A DNA stretch of 64,000 bases, taken from positions 78,390 through 142,389 of the forward strand of contig WASQ01000036.1 in assembly GCA_009712185.1 (NCBI GenBank), given 5' to 3'. Of this stretch, positions 43,954 through 53,659 are shown piece after piece (position 1 is the stretch's first letter; each line of letters opens with the position of its first letter). Below the pieces are notes generated by a model, which saw only the letters and a program-made list of their open reading frames with translations, did not search any database and was not told the DNA's origin. Both the position numbers and the translations under genes were made by a program. Source of the stretch: Telmatospirillum sp. (GTDB lineage Bacteria > Pseudomonadota > Alphaproteobacteria > Rhodospirillales > Magnetospirillaceae).

Positions 43954-46900
43954 TCAGACCCCGACCCCGTCCAGGTCCTGGAGTTCCCGGCTCAATGCAT
44001 CCAATAATTGATCGTCCGTCATGTCGCCGGCCGTTCCGGCGTTCCGGTCCTGGTCTTGAACCGGCCGTTCCACGATCCGGCTTCCCGCGGTGGGGCCGGC
44101 ATCCGTCGTGAAGGTGAAGCCGTCCTCGATCAACGCCGTCACCACGGCCTCGATCGATGTCCGTTCGAAGGCGAAGGTGCTGGGCAGCGACAATCCACTC
44201 AGCCGTTCCAACCGGGATCGCAGGTCCACGGCCATCATTGAGGTCATCCCCATGTCGAAGAATCCCCGCCGAACGTCGAGTTCGTCCGGCGCGTCGTAAC
44301 CGAAGACGTCGGCGATCACCTTGCGGACATGGTTCATCAGGCGGTGGCGGCGCAGCTCAGGGCTTAAGGCCTCGAGTTCCCGGCGCAGGCTTCCCTCGCC
44401 GGTGCCACCGTCCGGCCGTTGCCCCACCTGATCGAGAACCGGCCAGGGAAGGACGGCCTGATAGAGCGGCCTTAAGACGGCCCAGTCGACGGCTGCGATC
44501 CCGGCGCGTGCGGGCCCGTTCCAGACCAGCCGGTCGAGGCAGGCCAGGGCGGTCTCATCCTTCAGCGGGTCGAGGCCGCTCTGGCGCATCAGGCGCAGGT
44601 CGTCAGGCCGGTTGCGAACAGCGCGGTCCCACTGTGTCCAGGCGATGGACACCGAAGGACGGCCGGATCCACGGCGGGTCTCGGCCAGGGCATCGGCGAA
44701 GGCATCCACGGCGGCGGCACGCCCCATGCCCATACCGCCCCACAGCGCGGCGGCACTGCCGAAGGTTGCGAAAAGGCGGATGGGATCGGATCGCGTCAGG
44801 CGGTGCAAAGCCACGACAACGCCCGCACGGCGCTTCAGCGTCTCCGCCATGGCCGTTTCGGACATCGACGCCAGAGGTGTCATGGTCCAGTCATGCCCAC
44901 CGTGAATGACGCCGACGATGGGCCCTCCCGCCCTGAGACGGGCGATTTCACCCGCCAGCGCCTCCCGATCATCAGGACTGATCTCAAGTCTTTCGATCAG
45001 AGGACCGCCCGCATCCGCGCTGGCAACAGACGGATCCCCCCCGAGCAGCGCGACCCGTCCGACGCCGGTCCCGGCCAGCCATTGCAGGATCGGCGGGGCA
45101 AGGTCCGGCGCCGCATCATGAAGGATGACACACCCGTCCTTCGGCAGGGTGTCGTGGCGCGGCGGCGGGGCAACCTGTTCCACCACCTGGGCCGCCCGAA
45201 GGGTGCCGTCGCGTAACAAAAGATGATCATGTGGCAGGTCGGCAGCCAGCAGATCGGCCAGAAGCCGAAGATTGCGGCCATCGCTCAGATCGATGTCGGC
45301 GACGCCACGCCACCAGGCCGGATGTTCAAGACCGAAGCAGCGGACAAGCCCCCAGATCGATGCCGCCGCCGGCCGGCTGGCCGGACCATCCGCCTCAACG
45401 GCCTGTTCGGTCAGAAACAGGATCGGCTTCCCGCTGTCGCGGATGGCCGACGCCGCGCGGGACAGAGCCAGAATATCGGCGATCCGCGGCAACAGTCCGC
45501 CGGTCGGATCATCGGGCAGCCCGTCGGGCAGGCCGAGGCCGGCGGCGTGCAGGACGCCCTGGCATCTGGGATCCATGGCCTGTTCGCGCAGGAGACGTTG
45601 CAGACGCCGATCGGCTGCCGGGTCCCAATGGCCGTCCGGCGTTCCCTGCGACCGTTCTTCCGCCACGGTCCGGATCATGACGCCCCGGGTCGCCGCGGCC
45701 GCCACCAGCGGTCGTGCGAGGTCCTCGCGGTCACCGATCAACAGCCAGAATCCCGCTGGTGTCGCCGGTGGGACCGGCTGGTCCAGGTCCCACCATGCCA
45801 GGGTATAAGTCCGCGCCTCCGGTCCCGCGGCGTCCGTGCCCGTGCCGGTAATCGTGCCGGTAATCGTCTCCGTAGTGGTGTCCGCGCATGAGGGACTGCC
45901 GGCATGCGCGGACAGACCGGACAGGACCAACAGGATCGTCCCGTCGCCGGCCTCGACGGCCAGAGTGCCGTCCCGCCGGTGGCGAACCGCGAGGGCGCCA
46001 TCGGGGACGCCATTCCCGACGGTCAGGCCGGAGCAGACGCCCCCATTCCGGTTGAAATCGGCGGCCAGCAGATCCACCGAGGCTTCGATGAGAGCGATCC
46101 GCCGTTCCCGCGCCGTCAGGCCGTCGGGAATGGCGATGGTGCCGTCATGGTGGCCGGGATCCCCTGGATGGTCGTGATCCCTCTGCTCGCCGAAGTCCCG
46201 GGGCGTCACGGCGTCCACCTGAGCGATCAGGCAGGGCTGCCATCCGCTGTCCGGAAGGCTGCGGTCAATACGGATCGCGACCGGCCGATCGTCCTTCAGC
46301 TCCAGACGCAGATGCAGCGCGAGCCGGTCGGTCAGGCCGATATCCGGTCCGGGAGAAATCCACAGCTCCAGCATCTGCCGCTGCAATGTTCCGCAAGCTT
46401 TTGCCATCGCGGCAAGGGCCAGTTCGGCCAGCGCCGCCGGTCGCAACCGACGGCCGGTTCCCGAGAGGCTGAACAACTGGGAATCATCGCCGCAGGGTCC
46501 GGTCCAGCCGATACCGTCGCCATCCGTCAGCGGCGGCTCCCGCAGGAGAGGGCATGACCGGCCGGTGTCCCGCGATTCTCCGGTCCCGGCGACCAATACC
46601 GGGGTTGCCGGGGCGATCCAATAGGATTGCGGTTCCCACGGATTGGTGGGGAGATCCGCAACCGGGCCCGGCAGGGGCCAAAGCTCGCGCCAGTCCACCT
46701 CCATTCCGGCGAGAAAGCGGCCCACCAGGGCGGCCGTCCGCCCCGTCCTGCCGTTTTCGGGTATCGGGCGACCGTCCAGCCAATTCTCCAGCGCTGCCGC
46801 CAGGTCATCCGGACGGGATCCCCAGACAGCCAGCCGTTGAGGGAGCTGGGCGCGCCCTCTTGCCGCGGTCCGGCAGACCGCGCCGGCATCCGGCTGCGTC

Positions 46901-49900
46901 TCGCGCAGCCATCGGGCGATTTGAAGCGCGTGAGTTCTAAGGGCCGTCGGAGTCCTGGCCGACAACACCAGAGGCAGATCGGCCCCGGCCGTCTCAGGAA
47001 AGGACGCTGCGGACAAGGACGACGAAGCGGCGCCGTCATCATGTCCCGCGATCACCACATGAACATTGGTCCCGGTGAATCCGAATGCGCTGATTCCGGC
47101 CAGGCGTTCCGCCGGCTGCCCGGCCCAGGGTTCGACGGTCGTCGGGACGCGAACCTTGAGCGCGGTCCAGTCCACGCGGCGATTGGGCGTTTCGAAAGCC
47201 GGATGGGGTGGCAGAACGCCTTTCTGGACACAGAGGCAGGCCTTGATGAAAGCGGCGATGCCGGCCGCGGCTTCCAGATGGCCGATATTGCTTTTCAGGG
47301 CGCCGATCCGCAGGGGATTGCGCGGATCTCGTCCCGTTCCATAAACCGCGTCCATGGCCTGGATTTCGATCGGATCCCCGAGCACGGTGCCAGTGCCATG
47401 CGACTCGACATAGCCGATCTCGGCCGGTTTGCGGTTGGCGGCGGCAAGGCTGTCGCGGATCAGAGCCTGCTGCGCCGGTCCGTTGGGAACGGTCAGGCCG
47501 GCGCTGGGGCCGTCATGATTGACGGCCGATCCCAGGATGGTGGCGATGATCCGATCCCCGTCGGCAATCGCCCGTGCCAGAGGTTTCAGCACAACGACGC
47601 CGCAGCCTTCGCCCCGCCCGTAACCGTCCGCACTGTCATCGAATGTTTTGCACCGTCCGTCGGGGGCCAGAGCCCCCGCATCGCCCATGGATCGGAAAAT
47701 AGCGGGGGATGCGATCACATTGACGCCGCCTGCCATCGCGAGATCGCATTCGCCCTTGAGGAGGGACTGGCAGGCCAGGTGAATGGCCGTCAAGGAGGAG
47801 GAGCATGCGGTGTCCACCGTCAGGCTGGGGCCCTGAAGCCCGAGACTGTGGGAAAGGCGGCCGGAGACCGCCGAAAAGGAGGTCCCTGTTCCCCAGTAGG
47901 CATCGATCCGGCCGGGATCGGCCGCGATCCGGAGATCATAGTCGTGTGAGTTGACGCCGGCGAAAACCCCCGTTCGGCTGCCCTGAAGCCGGTCGGGGGC
48001 GATGCCCGCGCGTTCCAGCGCCTCCCAGGCGACGGTCAGAAACAGACGCTGCTGCGGGTCGAGCCGGAGCGCCTCCTTCGGTGAAATCTGGAAAAAGTCC
48101 GCGTCGAAAGCCCCCGGATCGTCGAGGAAACCGGCATGGTCCGGGAAGCGCCCGTTTCCCGCCTCCGGGTAGTCCGCATCCGCCCAACGTCCACCCGGGA
48201 TGGAGCGAACCGCGATCCGACCCTGCTCAAGAAGGGACCAGAAGGCGTCCGGGGTGTCGGCCTCCGGAAAACGGCAGCCAATGCCGATCACAGCCACGAC
48301 AGGGTCGGGCGCCAAGGTGTCCCGGCGCCCGTCGGCGCCCGTTGCAACCGTGACCGGAGGGGATTCGGCCCCCTGTTCCGGGGTTGAAAGAGCCAGTTTT
48401 TCCGCGATGAACGCCGCCAGCCGATGCACCGTCGGGAAATCGAACCCGATCGTGGCCGGCAGGCCGCAGCCGAACCGGGCCTGGAGAGCCTGCCGCAATT
48501 CCACCAGCATGATGGAGGTCAGGCCCAGTTCAAAAAAGCCGCGTCCCCTGTCCACCGGCATCGCCTCGTCGAGGCCGAGAAGGTCCCGCAGCACCGTGTC
48601 GATCGCCGCTTCGATGGCGTCGACCGTGACAGGTGCCGCAGCCGGCCTGGCCGGTCCATCCCGCATGGGCGCGGGGCGCGGGGTGCCGGCCGTGGGGGTT
48701 ATGCCGCCAGCCTCCGCAAGAACCCGGCCGGTGCGGTCAAGGATCCGCACCTCGGCGACGAGTTGCGACAGGTCCATCGCGGCGGGCGCGCGGTCCGGCG
48801 CGTCGAACCAGAAACGGCGATGCTGCCAGGGATAGGACGGCAGGCCGGTCAGCCGGCCGGCCGGATGGACGGCATTCCAGTCGATGTGTGCGCCGCCGGC
48901 ATGAAGACCCGCCAGGGCGGCGGCAACCGTTTCCAACCCCGCCCTCCCCCTGACCAGGGCGCTGGCGACATGGCCGTTCAGGGCCTTTTCCTGCAGGCAT
49001 TGCGTGACCGGTGGCGCCAGAACCGCATGGGGACCGATTTCCAGGAACAGCCGGTGGCCTTTGGCCGTCAGCCGGTCGATCGCGTCGCGGAAGCGGACGG
49101 GCTGGCGGATGTTGTCGGCCCAATAGGCGGCGTCGCCAACAGGCGTGCCGTCCGGACCGTGGCAACTCGATATCCAGGAAATCTCCGCCCCGGAGGGGGA
49201 AAGTCCCTTCAGGCGTTCGATCAGGGGCGCCCGATAGGGCTCCATCTGGCGGCTGTGAAAGGCGTAGGCACCGGGAAGCAGCAACGCGAAAACGGTCTGG
49301 CGGGTCAGGTCGGCCGCCAGGGCCGTGAGAGTCTCCTCCGGTCCGGCAAGAACCACCGAGGCCGGACTGTTGAACGCCGCGACATCAAGGTCGGGATAGC
49401 GGGACAGCACCTCGGCAAGGGCGTCTCCCGCCAGGGCGGTGGCGAGCATCCGCCCGCTGCCGGCGCTGTCGCGCATCACATCCGCGCGGTGGAAGATCAC
49501 TCTGACGCCGGTCTCGAGGTCCAGCACGCCCGCGCACCAGGCCGCCGCGACCTCGCCCATCGAGTGGCCGACGACCGCCGCCGGTGTGACGCCCCAGGCG
49601 CGGAACCGCTCTGTCAGCGCGGCCTGGAGGGCGAAGATGACCGGTTGGGCGATTTCGGTCCGGGACAGGCGGGAACTGTCGGCAGGGCGGCGTAATTCCT
49701 CCTCGATCCGCCAGTCGGTCAGCTTGGCCATTTCCGCGTCGCATCGACGGATGGTGGCCGCGAAGACCGGATCCTGGTCCAGAAGGTCGACAGCAACACC
49801 CGCCCATTGCGCCCCCTGCCCGGTAAAAACGAACACGGGGCGCAGTTCCTCGTCATCGTCCGGGGTTTCCGCTGCCCTCGGCGCGGCCTCGGCGATTTTC

Positions 49901-51474
49901 CGCAGATCCGCGGCAAGCGAGGCGCTATCGCGGCCGATCGCGACGGCGCGATAGGACCAGTGGTCCCGTCGGCAGGCCGCAGTATGCAAAATGTCGGGAA
50001 GATCCTCCGCTGGCGCCGATTCGATCCGGTCGGCATAGCGAAGGGCCTGGGCGCGCAGTGCCTCGACGGATCGCGCCGAGACAGGAACCATGGCCGGCCA
50101 GGGTGTCCGCGCCGGCAACAGTCCGGCCTGCTCGCCGGAAGGGGGGGGCGCCGACGCCGGGGGCGCGGACAGGATCACGTGAACATTGGTGCCGCTGAGG
50201 CCGAACGCGCTGATTCCGGCCATCCGGACTGACACGCGGTCGGGCGCGCGGTCAGGCCAGGGGCGCAGTTCGCGGGTCACGGCGATGGGCGCCTTGTCCC
50301 AATCGATGGCGGGCGTCTGCCGGTGCAGATGGATCTGCGGCGGGATTTCGCCATGGCGTATCGCGGCAACGAGCTTGATCAGTCCCGCCACTCCGGCTGC
50401 GGCGTCCATATGGCCGAAATTGGCCTTCAGCGACCCCACCAGCAGTTTCTCGTCACGTCCCCGGAAGACCTGGCACAACGCATCCAGTTCGATGGGATCG
50501 CCAAGCGGCGTGCCGGTTCCGTGCGCCTCGACATAATCGATGTCGCGGGGCTGCACATGAGCCGCGGCCAGGGCGGCGCGGATGACGGCAACCTGCGCAT
50601 TTCCGTTGGGGACAGTCTGGCCGGCGCTGGCGCCGTCGTGATTGACGGCGGATCCCCGAATGACGGCACGGATTTCATCGCCATCGGCCAGCGCATCGCA
50701 GAGACGCTTCAGAACGACAATGCCGCAGCCCTCTCCGCGAACGATGCCATCGGCCCCGGCGTCAAAAACATGGCAGCGGCCGGTTGGCGAGATGGCCCGG
50801 ACCTGGCTCATGAAGACGGTCAGATCGGGGGCGAGCATCAGATTGACGCCGCCGGCCAGGGCAAGATCGGACTCGCGCGCCGCCAGAGACCGGCAGGCCA
50901 GATGAAGTGCCACCAGCGACGAGGAGCAGGCCGTCGAGACGGTCAGTGCCGGGCCGTGTGCCCCCAGATGGTAGGACAGACGTCCGGCGCCAAAGCTGAA
51001 TTCCTTACCCGTCGCATAATAGGGGTTGATGCCGTCGACGCCGGCTTGACGGGAATGCAGCGCCAGATAGTCCATGCTCAACATACCGGTGAAGACGCCG
51101 GTTCTGCTGCCGCGAAGGCTCTGGACCGGAAGGCCCGCGTCCGCGAGGCTTTCCCAGGCCACTTCGAGAAGCAGCCGCTGTTGCGGATCCAGTTCCTTCG
51201 CTTCGCTTGGAGAGAAGCCGAAGAAGGCGGCGTCAAAGCCGTCGATGCGGTCCAGAAAAGCGCCTTCCCGGCAATAGGTCGTCCCGGGACGGCCGGCTTC
51301 GGCATCATAAATGGCGTCCGCGTCCCAGCGGTCGGCGGGAACTGCGCCGACCGCGTCAACACCGTCGCGCAGGAGCCGCCACAGATCCTCTCCCGTCCCC
51401 GCTCCCTTTGGGAAACGGCATCCGGTGCCGATGATGGCGATCGGTTCGTATGGCAGGGGCAGGCTCGCATCCAT
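43954..51474 (-). CDS. pltB: Type I polyketide synthase PltB-like (KS-AT-ACP-KS-degenerate DH/KR-ACP)
   Basis: 2506 residues, close to Pseudomonas PltB. Module 1: KS (VSTACSSSL, Cys near 180; HGTGT; NFGHMD), AT (GHSMGE near 636; AYAFHS, malonyl type) and ACP (GLTSIM near 985). Module 2: KS (VDTACSSSL near 1223; ESHGTGT; NIGHLE), then no AT. A region resembling an eroded DH hot-dog domain (RLRPAALAELALAAMAKA) and a KR-like region follow. The KR-like region lacks the nucleotide motif (VILHDAAPDLA for GGTGxLG) and the catalytic Tyr (AAVDAF for YAAAN). ACP2 (GMTSMM) is near 2410. The two modules would extend pyrrolyl-PltL by two malonates without keto reduction, with the second AT supplied in trans. 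Confidence 0.93.
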   Translation of the reverse strand: MDASLPLPYEPIAIIGTGCRFPKGAGTGEDLWRLLRDGVDAVGAVPADRWDADAIYDAEAGRPGTTYCREGAFLDRIDGFDAAFFGFSPSEAKELDPQQRLLLEVAWESLADAGLPVQSLRGSRTGVFTGMLSMDYLALHSRQAGVDGINPYYATGKEFSFGAGRLSYHLGAHGPALTVSTACSSSLVALHLACRSLAARESDLALAGGVNLMLAPDLTVFMSQVRAISPTGRCHVFDAGADGIVRGEGCGIVVLKRLCDALADGDEIRAVIRGSAVNHDGASAGQTVPNGNAQVAVIRAALAAAHVQPRDIDYVEAHGTGTPLGDPIELDALCQVFRGRDEKLLVGSLKANFGHMDAAAGVAGLIKLVAAIRHGEIPPQIHLHRQTPAIDWDKAPIAVTRELRPWPDRAPDRVSVRMAGISAFGLSGTNVHVILSAPPASAPPPSGEQAGLLPARTPWPAMVPVSARSVEALRAQALRYADRIESAPAEDLPDILHTAACRRDHWSYRAVAIGRDSASLAADLRKIAEAAPRAAETPDDDEELRPVFVFTGQGAQWAGVAVDLLDQDPVFAATIRRCDAEMAKLTDWRIEEELRRPADSSRLSRTEIAQPVIFALQAALTERFRAWGVTPAAVVGHSMGEVAAAWCAGVLDLETGVRVIFHRADVMRDSAGSGRMLATALAGDALAEVLSRYPDLDVAAFNSPASVVLAGPEETLTALAADLTRQTVFALLLPGAYAFHSRQMEPYRAPLIERLKGLSPSGAEISWISSCHGPDGTPVGDAAYWADNIRQPVRFRDAIDRLTAKGHRLFLEIGPHAVLAPPVTQCLQEKALNGHVASALVRGRAGLETVAAALAGLHAGGAHIDWNAVHPAGRLTGLPSYPWQHRRFWFDAPDRAPAAMDLSQLVAEVRILDRTGRVLAEAGGITPTAGTPRPAPMRDGPARPAAAPVTVDAIEAAIDTVLRDLLGLDEAMPVDRGRGFFELGLTSIMLVELRQALQARFGCGLPATIGFDFPTVHRLAAFIAEKLALSTPEQGAESPPVTVATGADGRRDTLAPDPVVAVIGIGCRFPEADTPDAFWSLLEQGRIAVRSIPGGRWADADYPEAGNGRFPDHAGFLDDPGAFDADFFQISPKEALRLDPQQRLFLTVAWEALERAGIAPDRLQGSRTGVFAGVNSHDYDLRIAADPGRIDAYWGTGTSFSAVSGRLSHSLGLQGPSLTVDTACSSSLTAIHLACQSLLKGECDLAMAGGVNVIASPAIFRSMGDAGALAPDGRCKTFDDSADGYGRGEGCGVVVLKPLARAIADGDRIIATILGSAVNHDGPSAGLTVPNGPAQQALIRDSLAAANRKPAEIGYVESHGTGTVLGDPIEIQAMDAVYGTGRDPRNPLRIGALKSNIGHLEAAAGIAAFIKACLCVQKGVLPPHPAFETPNRRVDWTALKVRVPTTVEPWAGQPAERLAGISAFGFTGTNVHVVIAGHDDGAASSSLSAASFPETAGADLPLVLSARTPTALRTHALQIARWLRETQPDAGAVCRTAARGRAQLPQRLAVWGSRPDDLAAALENWLDGRPIPENGRTGRTAALVGRFLAGMEVDWRELWPLPGPVADLPTNPWEPQSYWIAPATPVLVAGTGESRDTGRSCPLLREPPLTDGDGIGWTGPCGDDSQLFSLSGTGRRLRPAALAELALAAMAKACGTLQRQMLELWISPGPDIGLTDRLALHLRLELKDDRPVAIRIDRSLPDSGWQPCLIAQVDAVTPRDFGEQRDHDHPGDPGHHDGTIAIPDGLTARERRIALIEASVDLLAADFNRNGGVCSGLTVGNGVPDGALAVRHRRDGTLAVEAGDGTILLVLSGLSAHAGSPSCADTTTETITGTITGTGTDAAGPEARTYTLAWWDLDQPVPPATPAGFWLLIGDREDLARPLVAAAATRGVMIRTVAEERSQGTPDGHWDPAADRRLQRLLREQAMDPRCQGVLHAAGLGLPDGLPDDPTGGLLPRIADILALSRAASAIRDSGKPILFLTEQAVEADGPASRPAAASIWGLVRCFGLEHPAWWRGVADIDLSDGRNLRLLADLLAADLPHDHLLLRDGTLRAAQVVEQVAPPPRHDTLPKDGCVILHDAAPDLAPPILQWLAGTGVGRVALLGGDPSVASADAGGPLIERLEISPDDREALAGEIARLRAGGPIVGVIHGGHDWTMTPLASMSETAMAETLKRRAGVVVALHRLTRSDPIRLFATFGSAAALWGGMGMGRAAAVDAFADALAETRRGSGRPSVSIAWTQWDRAVRNRPDDLRLMRQSGLDPLKDETALACLDRLVWNGPARAGIAAVDWAVLRPLYQAVLPWPVLDQVGQRPDGGTGEGSLRRELEALSPELRRHRLMNHVRKVIADVFGYDAPDELDVRRGFFDMGMTSMMAVDLRSRLERLSGLSLPSTFAFERTSIEAVVTALIEDGFTFTTDAGPTAGSRIVERPVQDQDRNAGTAGDMTDDQLLDALSRELQDLDGVGV

Positions 51475-51528
51475 GGCGGTTCTCCGCTGGTTCTTGACGG
51501 TGCCTTAGAGGGAACGGTCCGGTCCGGC

Positions 51529-52878
51529 TCAGGCCACCGGCTCGGGTGCCTTGACGGTCATGTCGCCCAGATAGCGATGCCACAGATGATCGGGATCGCT
51601 CTCAACCGCCGTGACGATCTCGCGCATCCGGTCCAAGACCTCGAAGCGCTCTGCGCGGTAAACATCGCCTTGAAGAAGCTGCAAAATATCAAGGCGATAG
51701 CGGGGATCCTGAACAAACGCAGTGAACAGGATGTTGAGGCGGTAATAGAGCGTGATGAATTCGTACCAGTTCTTGACGCCGTTGCGGATCATCTCCTTGT
51801 AGTGAGAGAAGCGTTCGGCGCGGAAATCGTTGGCCTTGACCGCCGGTACGATATCCATGCTGGCGATTCTGGCGCTGTTCAACGCGACGCTGACGCCACT
51901 TGAGAAAATGGGGTCGACGAAGCGGGCGGCGTCGCCGATCAGCACGAAGCCGTCGCCGCAAACTTCCTTCATGCTGTAGCTGTAGTCGGCCTCGGACTTC
52001 AGTGGGCGGAGTTGCTTCGACGCTTTGAGGGCATCATGGATATTGGGGCGGGTCTTCAGCGTCTCCCAGAAGAACTCTTCCAGCGATGACTTGGAATTGA
52101 CGTAGTTCTTTTTCTGAGTGACGACGCCGATGCTGGTGATGGTATCGGTAATGGGAATCTGCCAGACCCAGGTGTTTGTCACCGGCAGGAAGTGAATGAA
52201 AATGTAGTCCAGTTTCTTCGGGTTTTCGGTTGCGGCCCGGCGGTCGTAACCGTCAAACCAGGTATGGATGGCGAACTGATTGAAAACCGGATCGGTTTCG
52301 CGCAGGTCGAACTGCCGTCCCAGCATGGTGTGGCGGCCACTGGCATCCACGACCATCTTCGTCTTCAGCTCAACGGTCTGGTTGCCCAGCTTGACATGCA
52401 GCCGGACGTCTCCCGGAGCCTTGATGTCCACATTGCGAACCGTTACGCCCTGATAGGCCTGCGCGCCCAGCTCAACGGCATGTTCGAGGAGGATCCGGTC
52501 GAATTTGCCGCGATCGACATGGAAGGTATAATCCCGGTCCACGCCGGTCTGGGACCGTTCGTTGAACATGATCTCGGCGGACCGGAAATCATGGTCCAGT
52601 CCCTGGAATCCCATTTTGTCGACCGGCCCGGATTCTGCCGAGGTCCAGGCGGCGCCGAACTTTCTGGGAAATCCAGCGGCCTCGATTTTTTCCATTGCTC
52701 CGATTTCAAGCAGCACCGGTGTGGTGGCCGGGACCAGCGATTCGCCCACATGGGCCCTTTCGAAAATTTCCCGCTCGAAAATGGCGCAGCTCACCCCCGC
52801 CTTGGCGAGGTAGGACGCCATGGTGGATCCGGCCGGTCCGCCGCCGATGATGCCGACATCAAAATCATAGTCAGTCAT
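51529..52878 (-). CDS. pltA: Pyrrole halogenase PltA-like
   Basis: 449 residues, the same length as I recall for Pseudomonas PltA. GGGPAG (12-17) binds FAD, WVWQIP (237-242) is the halogenase signature, and the catalytic lysine is K73 (PRKFGAAW). Long stretches such as VDRGKFDRILLEHA, VLIGDAARFVDPIFSSGVS and the end DPDHLWHRYLGDM are those of carrier-protein-dependent pyrrole halogenases. The known enzyme chlorinates pyrrolyl-S-PltL at positions 4 and 5. A GGAGA site precedes the ATG. It follows pltL with a 166-base gap and precedes pltB. Confidence 0.95.
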   Translation of the reverse strand: MTDYDFDVGIIGGGPAGSTMASYLAKAGVSCAIFEREIFERAHVGESLVPATTPVLLEIGAMEKIEAAGFPRKFGAAWTSAESGPVDKMGFQGLDHDFRSAEIMFNERSQTGVDRDYTFHVDRGKFDRILLEHAVELGAQAYQGVTVRNVDIKAPGDVRLHVKLGNQTVELKTKMVVDASGRHTMLGRQFDLRETDPVFNQFAIHTWFDGYDRRAATENPKKLDYIFIHFLPVTNTWVWQIPITDTITSIGVVTQKKNYVNSKSSLEEFFWETLKTRPNIHDALKASKQLRPLKSEADYSYSMKEVCGDGFVLIGDAARFVDPIFSSGVSVALNSARIASMDIVPAVKANDFRAERFSHYKEMIRNGVKNWYEFITLYYRLNILFTAFVQDPRYRLDILQLLQGDVYRAERFEVLDRMREIVTAVESDPDHLWHRYLGDMTVKAPEPVA

Positions 52879-53044
52879 GATGCAATCTCCGGTTGTATTT
52901 TGGCGTGCAACCCTTCCACTCGCTCCGGCTTGGTCCGGCCGGGAAGGTCACCGCGCCCTGGTCAGGAACAGACAACGGGATTCAGGCGGATGGTCGTTGA
53001 GGCCATTCGTCAGAGTCTCGTTTCGGGATGGTTCGGAGTGGGGC

Positions 53045-53296
53045 CTACGCTTGCAACGAACGGACAAGGGCGACAATCGAGGAAAGATCCTTGAAGTGCT
53101 TTCCTGTAATCGCCGAGGGTGGAATCGTAATTCCAACCTCTTCACGGACAAAAACCATCAGCTTGGCAATGTTCATTGAATTGAGCACGCCCCATTCCAG
53201 CAACGGAGTATCGGGCTTCAGATCTGAATTTGCCGACTGAAGCAGGTCATTGACGATGTAGGTCTGAATTTTGTTTTGCAGGATTTCAGTTTCCAT
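53045..53296 (-). CDS. pltL: Peptidyl carrier protein PltL-like
   Basis: 83 residues, free-standing carrier protein. The phosphopantetheine serine is S40 in LLEWGVLNSMNIAKL, a motif that, from memory, is specific for PltL-type prolyl carriers (LNS in place of the usual GxDS). The later PPSAITGKHFKDLSSI block is also shared. It carries proline from PltF, through PltE oxidation and PltA chlorination, to PltB. It is the first gene of the biosynthetic operon; GGGT lies ten bases before the ATG. A long leader (about 300 bases) separates it from the AT-rich operator region. Confidence 0.92.
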   Translation of the reverse strand: METEILQNKIQTYIVNDLLQSANSDLKPDTPLLEWGVLNSMNIAKLMVFVREEVGITIPPSAITGKHFKDLSSIVALVRSLQA

Positions 53297-53659
53297 GATG
53301 AATACCCTTTCACGAAGTCTGTTGTCGTCAGCCGTTTACCGATGGCGCTCCGTACCGGACCTTTTTCAGGTCCGTTTCACGCCCGGATCCCGGCTCCTCC
53401 CCGCCGGTTGGTCCGCGGCGGGAAAGGTTGGCGTCCCCTTCCCTGGTCATCGGCTTTGGTTTCGATGGCCTGAAGGGAAATGCGAATGAAAACGGATTTA
53501 ATTCACTGTTTTGTAATGTAATTTTTTATATGAACCTAAAAACGATCTGGAAATAGAAGTTTTAAAATTTACAACACCACTCTACCGTTAATAACCACTT
53601 TGTCAAATTAGAATTTAAAATTAGTATTTAAAATTGACTGCCAGGACAAAAGCGATAGT
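53297..53659. promoter_or_regulatory. Divergent promoter region between pltL and the second tetR
   Basis: The half next to pltL is GC-rich without a gene. From about 53485 to 53640 the sequence is strongly AT-rich, in contrast with the surroundings, and is the likely site of both divergent promoters. The operator-like block is listed separately. Confidence 0.6.
53602..53638. promoter_or_regulatory. Candidate TetR operator upstream of the second tetR
   Basis: The block begins GTCAAATTAGAATTT and ends TATTTAAAATTGAC, so its outer arms GTCAA-TT / AA-TTGAC are inverted copies with one mismatch. It lies 22-58 bases before the tetR start, suited to autoregulation. It shares half-sites with the exporter and antiporter promoters. 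Confidence 0.55.

Noticed and set aside
45842-45865. 12-bp tandem repeat in pltB as a separate mobile or regulatory element
   Set aside because: It encodes a short in-frame TITG repeat in a linker of the degenerate region and needs no special explanation.
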